A stretch of 64,000 bases of DNA from Agelas oroides (taxonomy: Eukaryota; Porifera; Demospongiae; Agelasida; Agelasidae): NCBI GenBank assembly GCA_949130485.1, contig OX422186.1, positions 2,521,313 through 2,585,312 on the forward strand. The letters run 5' to 3'. Position numbers and translations under genes: made by a program. The first letter of the stretch is position 1. The number at the start of each line of letters is the position of its first letter. Shown in pieces: positions 54,372 to 64,000 of this stretch. The notes under the pieces were generated by a model. The model was not told where the DNA came from. It did no database searches and saw only the letters and a list, made by a program, of their open reading frames with translations.

Positions 54372-55003
54372 ACAACACTTGACTAGCTGAATGGCAACAT
54401 GTCATGAGCCACTGTAAGCATGGTAGCCTGGCTGCATTATGTAGCTACTTCTGTCTATGCAAAGCCACCTTGTAATAACAATCGAAACAGAGGTTTTTCT
54501 ACCTCAAATACGCACAGCGCTTGAACCTGTGATTCTCAAAACTTCACAGATGAGTGCACTCCATTAGCCATGTGAAACTCGCTCCAGTGGGGCTTCTTTA
54601 GGTAAACGTTGACCCTATGCACAAAATTTGGTCAAAAGTAAGGGGTGGGCCCTCTTTCAAGGTAACGTGTACTTTTACGAGACTAATACAACACTTGACT
54701 AGCTGAATGGCAACATGTCATGAGCCACTGTAAGCATGGTACCCTGGCTGCATTATGTAGCTACTTCTGTCTATGCAAAGCCACCTTGTAATAACAATCG
54801 AAACAGAGGTTTTTCTACCTCAAATACGCACAGCGCTTGAACCTGTGATTCTCAAAACTTCACAGATGAGTGCACTCCATTAGCCATGTGAAACTCGCTC
54901 CAGTGGGGCTTCTTTAGGTAAACGTTGACCCTATGCACAAAATTTGGTCAAAAGTAAGGGGTGGGCCCTCTTTCAAGGTAACGTGTACTTTTACGAGACT
55001 AAT
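54372..55003. repeat. 316-bp tandem duplication
   Basis: Two adjacent units with a 316-bp period (ACACTTGACTAGCTGAATGG...ACGAGACTAATAC). They differ only at single sites such as GGTAGCCTGG versus GGTACCCTGG, so the duplication is recent. Confidence 0.9.
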
Positions 55004-55005
55004 AC

Positions 55006-57795
55006 CTCATTAGTACACAATATCATATGGGCTGCCATAGAGGCCCACAGTAAATGGTGAAATCAGCCCCTGTTGGAAACACTCAGTGGATACTATCAGG
55101 TGAGCCACTATGACATTTTATCATATGCAGAATTGTCCGTTGGGAATTTCCAACGAACCACTCAAATGCTTAACATAAAAGGAAGAACTATAGCACACAA
55201 TCCAGAGCTCACCTGGCAATATCATGCACTGAGTGTCTTTCATTCGGAACAAGGGCTGTTTGTGTAAGGTGATTTCACTGTTCACTGTGGGCAGCCTGTA
55301 TGATTATGTCATTCATGTAGCACCAATTGCTACCCACTGTATCACTAATTACTAGCTTCCAACCTCCTGACTGGCATTTGGTATCGAGTTATTTGGTCTT
55401 GACATTGCTCATACACTGTTGTGAACATCAACTTCAACTTTTGTAAGTAAATATGTCATCTTCTCTATGCGTAAGCTTATATAGTGATCACTGAATAGCC
55501 GAAATGCATTCTTGATGTGCTGGAAGTTGACATCAAACTTTTATAAACACTTAACCCTAACTATCCCTGTAATGTAGTAACTAACCATGATATTGCTGTC
55601 ATGCCAGACCAGCAGATTTTGTTCATGTAGGCCATAAAAGGGATCAGTTACCTATTAGTGCTAATTAGTACAGGGTTCTCGTTAAAATTTACTTTGCACA
55701 ATTCAATAAGTAGACCTGATATTGTTTACACACCACTAAACTGTAAAGTGGAAAGCCAGGTCAGCAACAACTGTGGGCAGGGTTTAAGGTGAACCAAATG
55801 GTGCTATTATTGGGGCGAGCCTGAGCGAGCCCCACACTAGCGTGACTGCATTGCGCACGCATGTGTCTATCTATGGACGTCGGACCGACCACTTACCGTA
55901 AATTTTAAATGAGCGCATTCAAATGTTTCACGAAGATCGATATCGTGAAGCATGTGAAGGCCAGTGAGGGTCTGACTGTCAGACATATCAGAGTGCAGCA
56001 TCGGTGACCCGGAGCGAAGACGACTGAAGTTGAAGCACGCGTGGCAACTTAATTCTGGTTTGTGCTTCTATTGATGATGGCAGGCCGCTCACAGGTGGAA
56101 CAAATTTAATATGACTGGGTCGCTTCAGGTAGGGCCATTCATAAACGGCACTCAGAAACGCCAGAAATTTAGCTCATGATTTCGGTGTAAAGGTTAGTCG
56201 ATGCATGTGTAGCCCAGGTTGGAGAAATGGCTGCAACTTGTTGGCATATGTGATACCTAGCTGTACGGCTTACCATATAGGATACTTATGCGTCATCAGG
56301 TTTGGCTTATTACGCTCATGTAACAGTAGACAGTGACAAATCCTGCTGTGTGCCATGACAAGTTAACATTTGACATTTAAAACAAAGCAAAAACACTTAA
56401 AGCCCCCTGTGAATGGTAAATGCCTAAATGGATGTGCATGTAGGAGGATGATTGACTTGATGTGTTACATCACTTATCATGAATATCCTGTATCAGCTTG
56501 CTCAGGGTCGCCCCCACAATGTTCTACATTTTCTAGTTATTACCATATCTAACTGGTACTGTAATTGGTGCAAAACCATCTGCTAAAAGCTCAGTGAGAA
56601 CCCTGTGTCAGTAGACTAACCACTGACCAATTATTGCAGTTATGTGGCTGAAGTTTATAGCTACCAGAGCTTACAAACCAACTACTACATAACACTATGT
56701 TGTTGTAACATGTCACCTTTGAGGGCTAGCCTAGCATTCTTGACTATATGTTGACCTTGCAAAATGTGAACCAAAAAGCTGTGCACATGAATATAATTAT
56801 GTGGTAAACCTCTTTACAGGATGAATGGGAAGCCTAGCATTCCTGACTACATAAGTCATAACAGTAGAGGAATGTAATCCCACAAAACACCCAACACTAA
56901 TTGATGGCTACGAATGTGAAAGAGAAATATCCACAATTGCAACCCATTACCTAGAAGACGAGTTATACTGGGCACCAAGTACATTAAAACTAGTTACATA
57001 AGCCCACTGTATGGAGGTATGAATACCATTAGCTCCTTAATGAGCATTGTACACAACACAAGCACACCAAATACTATATTTCCAAATACATAGACAATGC
57101 AAATCGAACAAGTAATCTCGCTTGCTAGCTACAGTCAGGGCTACAGCTACAGGTTGCTGACCCAAGACCTGCCTGGGAACAAGCAGAGTTTACATTGATG
57201 ATTGACTATGATCAGTAGAATCCAAATGGAACAATGGCACCGTTATGTCTACTCCCAAAACCAGCTAGCTAGCCAGCTATAGCTAATCATCCTCATCCCA
57301 ATGACATCCGTGCTTGACCATCAGTAAACAGGCAGTGATTCAGGTTGGTTGGTGTCTGTGTTCGGTCAGTAGTGGTGACAAACCTTGACAGTGGATGACG
57401 GTGGGTTCATCCGTAAGCTGAGGTCAATGCTAGTGTGGCTTGTCTTGTCAGTGCCACAACATGATGGTGTCAAGGCGCTTTATTCGCTGGCTATGGCCTG
57501 TGGCCACAATCAGTACCTTCCCAATTTCATAGTTGTGGTTGCTGCACACTTGATAGCTATTTAGCTGGTTGTAGCTAGCTCACTTGCTCAATCAATTTGC
57601 CGGCTTTATGTAGCTGTGCACAAAGCTACAACTCTTTGGTATATGCGTACTTACTTCAACAGTAAAACATTACTAAAGAAGACTGTTTACTGTGTGTATG
57701 AAATGTATTTATAGCTAAATGACATGACTAAGAGTGCAATTAGCTCCACCTTGCTCAATCCCAAACCAATTAGTGGACAGGTAGCTAAGTCACAA
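55006..57795. other. Non-coding stretch, no gene recognised
   Basis: No exon or TIR element recognised. 55810-55850 holds GGGGCGAGCCTGAGCGAGCC, a short imperfect repeat. Confidence 0.3.
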
Positions 57796-57871
57796 GTTAG
57801 TTGTAACTCGGTGAGCGGAGTATATTTTGACTATCCCACATATTACCCCACTCACTGAATTACAACTAACC
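57796..57871. repeat. Hairpin GTTAGTTGTAACTCGGTGAG
   Basis: Left GTTAGTTGTAACTCGGTGAG pairs with the right CTCACTGAATTACAACTAAC, with a ~35-base centre. Confidence 0.75.
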
Positions 57872-58079
57872 TGGCCATAATGTATCGCAATGTAGGCAGT
57901 AGCACATTATGCTCCAATACTAGCATCAGAAATAAGCCCCTACTCCCGTTGTTCAAGAAAAGGTATTGAATAGGTCATTATTGAATAGGTCATTATTGTT
58001 GTAATGGGTGCCTTTAACAAGGAGACACTAGGCCTAAAACACATCATAGCTTGAGCATGTAGGAATTGCTCGGAAATAA

Positions 58080-58500
58080 AATGGTGGCCACATTAAAAGT
58101 GCACAAATGACACGCTCGAAATGTCTGCATCAGATTAGTCAAAATCTTCTATGAGCCATATCAATCATTATCAAGTGTTTTCATAAGCAACAGCACTGTT
58201 ACCTCACTGGAGAGCATTGCTAACCTACCAGACCAGCAAGTCACTAACGTTGGCAAATCGTTCATCTTCTGACTTTCTTCGGCCTGGCTAGCACAATAAC
58301 GGCTAAAGCTATCACAATGTTTCAAATGCGAAGAAGCACCATGTATTACTGGGTATTGCACTCACCACTTATTGTTCTTAGAGAACTCGAACAATTTCTC
58401 AACCTGCTAATACTTGCTGCTATACACCATTTTTCCCCACGATATTCATAGTCACCGGAAGTTCACCTGAGCACGTGTAGTTCTTGGGATCATTTTGAAA
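58080..58500. repeat. Older copy of the 1.85-kb repeat (left half)
   Basis: AATGGTGGCCACATTAAAAG...TGACACGCTCGAAATGTC and onward follows 25806-26270 with about 80% visible agreement. The CTT microsatellite and the foldback half are absent. Confidence 0.75.
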
Positions 58501-58544
58501 TGACGAGGACTGTTCGTTGTCTGTGAACAACCTTTATGCAGAGG

Positions 58545-59417
58545 TTTACAGAAGTTTCTGGTTTGGTTGCGTTATTTGGGCTGTATTCATGTTTCCTGGA
58601 ACACAGCTTTAGATTTCAGTGGTAGGGTTTCCATAAGTCAAGGATATAATTCACAACTACCAAAAGCACAAAGTTAAATTATATCGACAAACTGCAAGAG
58701 TGGCAACAGCAAACTTGTACACAACAGCCTTTGTTTACTGTAAAGTACAGTGAACAATAGTAATACGTATCTTTGCATACTTCTGTGTCATTTATTTGAG
58801 GCTGCCTTTAATCCCCCCATTCCTACTGACTAAACTGGTGAGCTTGTCTCACGTAATCTCCCAATAATTCGCCAACATTCAAAAGAAGCCCACCGCACTT
58901 GTTGGAGAAAAGTTAGTGTATGGGGCCATTATTGTCTTGCCAACTTAACAGCTAACTTTCACCAGCATTTATGTAATTGCATTTACCAGTAAGCTATCAA
59001 CACAAGACATAAAGACCAACATTGTCTAGCAAGTGGCCTAGTGGTTAAAGTATGGTGGGTGTGCTAATATGGTATGAAATATCTAAATAAGGCCATAGGA
59101 ACAAAATTTATAGCTTCTGGTCATATATTAATCTATGTGGGCAGGAAGTATTTTTGAATTGAATTAGTTAGCAGGAACACCCCCATTATATTGAAAACAG
59201 GCAACTACTTTGAGAGTGTATATGTGTCGTTTTCAGTGGCATATTGCAATTCTGAACTGCTAGATCATGAAATTCAAATAAGTGCCAAACGTAGCAACAT
59301 TCCCTAATGTTTCCACTAGCTTGCATGGCTAAAAATGAGTCCGATTGCTTACTTGCCACAATCATATAATGGCTACTCTCTGAAGGTCATGACAAACTCA
59401 AAATTGCAGCTGCTAGT
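58545..59417. repeat. 880-bp dispersed duplication, copy 2
   Basis: See 52884-53764. The right boundary is at GCTGCTAGT, after which the two copies diverge completely. Confidence 0.8.
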
Positions 59418-60740
59418 CACGGCTGTTTTTCATGCAACGCAAACGTTGACATTTAGTTAGATGATCAAACATCATCAGTAAGTTACACAATCGCGTCTTG
59501 AGATTCGAGCTTCTGTAACTTTGGTATCTATTGGCGAACTTTACTTCTTATAACTAATCAGAAATTACTTCTGGGTTACTTTAAGGACCCTCACAGTAAA
59601 TCTGGTAAAATTTGCATAAGCCACGTGAGTGCTACGGTGTATTGGACTGTCTGGTTTGAGCAGTGTTTGTAGCTAAGTGTGGAGTTTAGGAGGAAATCCT
59701 GTTATCTGCAGAAGTGAAAGCACTCCCTGTAGCACTCAGGTCTACTAATTTTATGTCGTAACTTTTTTTTGCACCTGAGCAACTGATCGGCAAAACCAGC
59801 TATATCGTGGCTTCACATAAGTTTTGTGTACACTGGTTGGTTGTGTATACTAGCTATGTATCAGCCGTCAAACTGCAATTTAAATGGTGTAGTTAGTATG
59901 TTCCATAAGAGTTTAGGGATACAAGGCAATAGTCTTGTTCCTAGAGCCTCCCGAGAAATGTAAAGTTTAATAATAAACAGGTTGGAATGGAAGTGTCCAC
60001 TGTGGAATGTCAGGAATTTAAATAATTGATGACACTTCTGGCACCAGTAGAGCCTTCTGCTAACTGTAGAGTCACAGAAGTGTTCTAATCCTTTTCATGA
60101 CTTTTTACAGCAAAGCGAAACACAGCCACTAGAATAGATGATTCTCATGTGGTTAGCGTTTCCAATGAACGCTCATCAGAATGCTGATCAAAAGCCCATC
60201 AGAAATGCACCTGCATATCAGGCGCAGTGAATATTCCACCCAGCCAACTTCTTTTTTTTTTTTGAGTTTTCAAGGGTTTGCACTATCAAGGCAGCTATAA
60301 AACTCTCTTTATATTTCCAAACAGCACCCTGCGGGCATCAGGGCACACTTAGTCTTGTACTTTTCCTAAAGCAGGAGTAAACTGCCTATATCACTTCGGT
60401 TCCAATATTTCGAGTCACTGTTACACCACATAAACTGGATTTTCCTTGCAAACAGTGAACTCTTGGACAGCCTACTCTTGTTTTTTTTCAAAAGACAGAA
60501 TATTCTAGTCTACACGAGGTAGCATTCTCTGATCAACATCCGAGTTGCTAGAAGATTGTTGGCACACATAGTGGAATGTAATCTTCAATGATGTCAAGCA
60601 TTAAATTAGAAGAGAACAGCACCTCAGCATTCTGGTGCACATGAGTAAAAACAGAAGGCAATTGACCAGACACATTTTCCCCGCAGGTACAACAGTGTGG
60701 TCTGGGAACGAGACTAAGGCACACATGCATATGATGAGCC
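59418..60740. other. Non-coding stretch, no gene recognised
   Basis: Includes a single GGTCTGGGAACGAGACTA end at 60698-60716, a lone TAGTCTCG-type MITE terminus. Nothing else is recognised. Confidence 0.35.
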
Positions 60741-61134
60741 TAGCCTCATTCCCAGGCCTTCTCCGGCTCCAGTTTTCGATTGCTTGCAGTATGCAGAAAT
60801 GGACAGGGAAGGCCTGGGAGATTTAGTCATGTGCTATGACGTCAGATAGACAGAGGGCAGAAGGGAGGCAGTGCCCGATCATTGTAACTCACAAACTTTG
60901 TAATAATAAGCCTCAAATCTACCCGAACAATAAGCTGTATTGACGCTATCTTTCGAACGCTACGGTCTTGAGTCCTTGGACAATATATTACGGAAAAGGT
61001 CTTGAGATTCTTCGGCGGGCATCGTCCCTTGTCTGTCTATACCTGTTATTACGTCACATCATTGTGCACATGACGAAATCTCCCAGGTCTTCCAATCAAA
61101 AACTGGAGCCAGGGAAGGTCTGGGAACGAGGCTA
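60741..61134. mobile_element. MITE of the 9-bp-TSD TAGCCTCG group, copy D
   Basis: Starts TAGCCTCATTCCCAGGCCTT and ends GGTCTGGGAACGAGGCTA. A perfect 9-bp duplication TGATGAGCC lies at 60732-60740 and 61135-61143. Its interior shares the ATGACGTCAG and GTGCCCGA landmarks with 1521-1987, so it is a diverged member of the same family. Confidence 0.85.
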
Positions 61135-61365
61135 TGATGAGCCTCCATCATGTGATTGGAGCAATTGCACTAGTACATTTGGTGACAGTCTGACCATAGC
61201 CCCATAACATTCTCCACAGATTGGTTGTGCAGTAGCTATACGGGATGGACAAAATTTCTGTGCAAGGTACTGTGCAACAGGTGTGGAGATATTACTAGTA
61301 AGCACTCACACCTGATGTACAGTCCAAGCTTTACCATCACCTCAGAAGGCATTATCAACACCAAG

Positions 61366-61990
61366 TTCAGGGGGATTGCTACAGCCACGGCACACATAAC
61401 TACCACCATGCATGCTACAAAGCAATTTTCCTGGGTATTCTTCCTGGACAAGGACAGCTGGATTGGACAATTGACAGTGTTGGTGCAGAATGGATGCTGG
61501 AAGTGTAACCAGCAGTCTGTGGGTGGAAGGTCCCGAAAGGTGAGGATAAACCATGGTCACTCAGAGAATGTGAACACACTGGAAGTTTCCCATCGTACCT
61601 GGCAGTACAGCCACTAAATCCATCACAGTTAGGTACAACATTTTCCTGGCTGACATTGTACAGCCGCTTTCAGCATTGCTTGTCAAAACAAAAGGACTGA
61701 CTGAACTTTCATACAATGCTTTTGTGTACGACCTGCCCTCTGGAACATGGTGGAAAATATTGACTGGACCATGCATTCGATTATGCATGTCTACCTGGAA
61801 GATCTGTGCATTTTCTTTTGAATTTGCAGTGGTTTTGCACAGACTCTGTTATTTTTGTCCAGCCCTTTTTATGTTCTTTCATGTTTATATGCTTGTAAAT
61901 TATTGGCAATAATCATGTGTATAGAACCTTATTAAAAAAGCCCCGTTACAACTCAACTTGAGCTTTTATGTAAAGCACTTGCTATAATTT
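61366..61990. repeat. 628-bp tandem unit, copy 1
   Basis: Starts TCAGGGGGATTGCTACAGCC and ends AAGCACTTGCTATAATTTG. Copy 2 follows immediately. A stretch in the first ~130 bp is open in one plus frame in both copies (KQFSWVFFLDKDSWIG in copy 1, with Ile for Val in copy 2), so a former exon is possible, but the family is not recognised. Confidence 0.75.
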
Positions 61991-61991
61991 G

Positions 61992-63451
61992 TCAGGGGGA
62001 TTGCTACAGCCACGGCACACATAACTACCACCATGCGTGCTACAAAGCAATTTTCCTGGATCTTCTTCCTGGACAAGGACAGCTGGATTGGACGATTGAG
62101 AGTGTTGGTGCAGAATGGACGCTGGAAGTAAGCCAGGAAAATGCTGTACCTCGCTGTGATGGATTCAGTGGCTGTACTGCCAGGTATGATGGGAAAATTC
62201 TGGTGTGTTCGCATGTTATTATTCTATGAGTGACCATCTCCTTTCGGGACCTTCCACACACAGAGGTCACACATTGTACAGCCGCTTTCAACATGGCTTG
62301 TCCAAAGAAAGTGACTGACTGATTTTTCTTACAATTTAATGCTTTTGTGTACAACTTGTTCTCTGGAAGCATGGTGGAAAATATTGACTGAACCATCTCA
62401 GGTGGGTTAAGGCGGGCTCCAAATGTATTGTTCGTGATATGGAAGTATGCGAAGGTATCACTATAATTCGTAGACGTTTCATTACAATTTACGGAGACCG
62501 AATGGCTGCCGTGTGAAGGCTTCTTAGCTTTGCTAGCAGTGTTATGGCTGTTAGTCTGTACTGTATAGGTTTTCTGATTGTGAACTAGACATGTCTAACT
62601 CGCAGCAGGGCTACAACTGGACGAAGCGTTTTGTGTTTCTGGAAGCAAGAAATGGGGAAAAAGGCTCGAGCCCATTCGTTTAGTAGCCGAACTCAGCAGC
62701 CAGTTGCCGAATTTGAGAGAACTCGGTGTGTAACACCGGTAAACAGGAACAGCTATCATGCATCCATCATAATCCGACTGGAGAGACGGTCCCCGCTGCT
62801 TCTTAAGAGCAGGAGAGTTAGTACAATTTATAATTAGCTGCTATTTTGGCGTATTCCAAGGCATTTTTGCCGATTTACTCATGATGTGAACTTACCATAC
62901 CCAATTTCCAGTTAGTTCTGAATTCTGTGTGTGAAGAGCATTCGAACGGTACCAACTTTGCCTAGTTATATGGAATATTCGGCACCGCGTAGGCTGAAAT
63001 AGTGTTAAGGCAGTCTTAATTAGTGGACGTTGTTTACGAGAGGGTGGGGCATTTCCATGGAAACCAATTTGTTTGTTTACATCATCAACCACAATACAAT
63101 AACAGGATACAAAACAAAAGCTACTAGTGTACTTCTTGTCTGCAAAATACACCATAAACGTTCTGTGGTCAGTAGTCTGAACAGTGGTTGTCTACAATAA
63201 AAGCCTGCCTTAACCCACCTGAGATGCATTTGATTATGCATGTCTACCTGGTAGATCTGTGCATTTTTGTTTGAATTTAAACTTATGCAGTGGTTTCGCA
63301 CAGACTCTGTTATGTTTATCCAGCCCTTTTTATGTTCTTTCATGTTTATATGCTTGTAAATTATTGGTAATAATCATCTGTATAGAACCTTATTAAAAAA
63401 ACCCGTTACAACTCAACTTCAGTTTTTATGTAAAGCACTTGCTATAATTTG
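61992..63451. repeat. Tandem unit, copy 2: internally inverted and carrying a nested element
   Basis: Same order as copy 1 except that about 135 bp (62129-62263) is the reverse complement of 61513-61655, and an 827-bp TIR element splits it at 62397-63223. Without the insert the unit is ~630 bp. Confidence 0.8.
62397..63223. mobile_element. Nested TIR element, AT duplication
   Basis: Ends CTCAGGTGGGTTAAGGCGGG and the mirrored CTCAGGTGGGTTAAGGCAGG. AT is duplicated at 62395-62396 and 63224-63225, and copy 1 of the tandem unit (GGACCATGCATTCG) gives the empty site. Short frames inside include MSNSQQGYNWTKRF at 62591, not recognised. The superfamily is unassigned. Confidence 0.8.
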
Positions 63452-64000
63452 CTTATCGGATAGTCCTTTGCTGTGAACTAAACGAGTTGAGTGGAAGCCG
63501 GTGAAGAACACCCATTCAGCAAGGTCTCCTTGTGTGCTGTTCAAAACATCCCTACTCAGTACGGCAACGAGCAAGCAGCTATGTGGTGGTCTCCAAGGTT
63601 TCCCACAGAGGTATTTCGTATGACTTCCATGCATATTTTACTTCTCATAGCTATTCTAAGCATGTTAGCATTATTCATAGTCTGCTATAAAAAAATTGTG
63701 CAATAAATTGAGTAGAACAGATTTACAGTACTATTCTAATTACACCTGTGTAGTGGATGGAACTTCAACACTACCATCACGAACTCTGGTATATAAATCT
63801 ACAAGAGAGCAAGATCTTTCTACCATCATGAGTAATAAAATAACATTGAAATGCCCCTTTCTCAATGTACCCACCTTGCACACAAGGGGTAAGCCACGGA
63901 GAGCTATGTATGTCTAGTGTCCACAAATCCCCTTTGTCATGCCGGTGACTTTCAGTACCATTAACTAGTCCCCCCCCCCCAAAACTCTCCAGTCTGCAAT
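63452..64000. other. Right end of window
   Basis: Contains the 92-bp repeat copy at 63753-63843 and a C run at 63970-63979. No gene is recognised. Confidence 0.45.

Noticed and set aside
62591..63000. Possible THAP-type zinc finger exons inside the nested AT-flanked element
   Set aside because: A weak VCEEH-like string near 62935 is the only hint. The Cys/His spacing and an N-terminal C2CH start were not found.

Overview
The window is eukaryotic and almost certainly from an invertebrate animal. It has GT-AG introns, an animal-type Argonaute fragment, a ribonuclease-inhibitor-type LRR gene, a valacyclovir-hydrolase-like (BPHL-type) exon, and a very high load of short non-autonomous DNA transposons. 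A demosponge or similar early-branching marine animal fits best, but that is inference. No operons, bacterial genes, CRISPR arrays or rRNA genes are present.

Host genes are sparse, all recognised ones lie on the minus strand, and they are read only as exons: (1) the last exon of a BPHL-like alpha/beta hydrolase at 5097-5333; (2) six consecutive exons of an Argonaute (linker 1, PAZ, linker 2) at 37779-39679, carrying two apparent one-base frameshifts and with no N, MID or PIWI exon found; (3) the last two recognisable exons of an LRR protein at 41509-41614 and 49948-50031, separated by an 8.3-kb intron full of repeats. Two further stretches (6801-6952 and 30074-30190, plus strand) look like exons but are not recognised.

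Two broken autonomous-element genes are present. One is a 5'-truncated reverse transcriptase with a C-terminal CCHC motif and a restriction-like endonuclease-type region (2240-4006, minus). The other is a Crypton/DIRS-type tyrosine recombinase (22422-23639, plus), bracketed by a perfect 20-bp direct repeat. Each has one in-frame stop codon.

Everything else is mainly non-autonomous terminal-inverted-repeat (TIR) DNA. A group whose ends read TAGCCTCGTTCCCAGGC or close variants makes 9-bp target-site duplications (TSDs) at 1521-1987, 5680-6318, 7152-7896, 19271-19594 (one mismatch), 36243-36850 and 60741-61134. The 5680 copy carries the start exon of a RecQ-like helicase. Other elements have different insertion signatures: TTAA (8744-9459), TA (10809-11956 and 17235-17784), TACC (12213-14530), TAA (15782-16358), 8 bp (13391-13489 and 45576-46044), a second 9-bp family (18870-19963), and AT (62397-63223). 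Many are nested, and in several cases the second arm of the interrupted palindrome, or a homologous copy, shows the empty site.

Layout: 0-10 kb, MITEs plus the RT pseudogene and the BPHL exon; 8.5-18.3 kb, a chain of giant palindromes; 18.9-20 kb, a 9-bp-TSD element with a minisatellite in one TIR; 21-24.3 kb, tRNA-like repeats and the recombinase; 25.7-33.6 kb, two near-identical 1.85-kb repeats; 35-37 kb, nested foldbacks; 37.8-39.7 kb, Argonaute exons; 41.5-50 kb, LRR gene with a 67-bp minisatellite and a hAT-type element; 50-64 kb, repeat-derived duplications and a tandem unit with an internal inversion.
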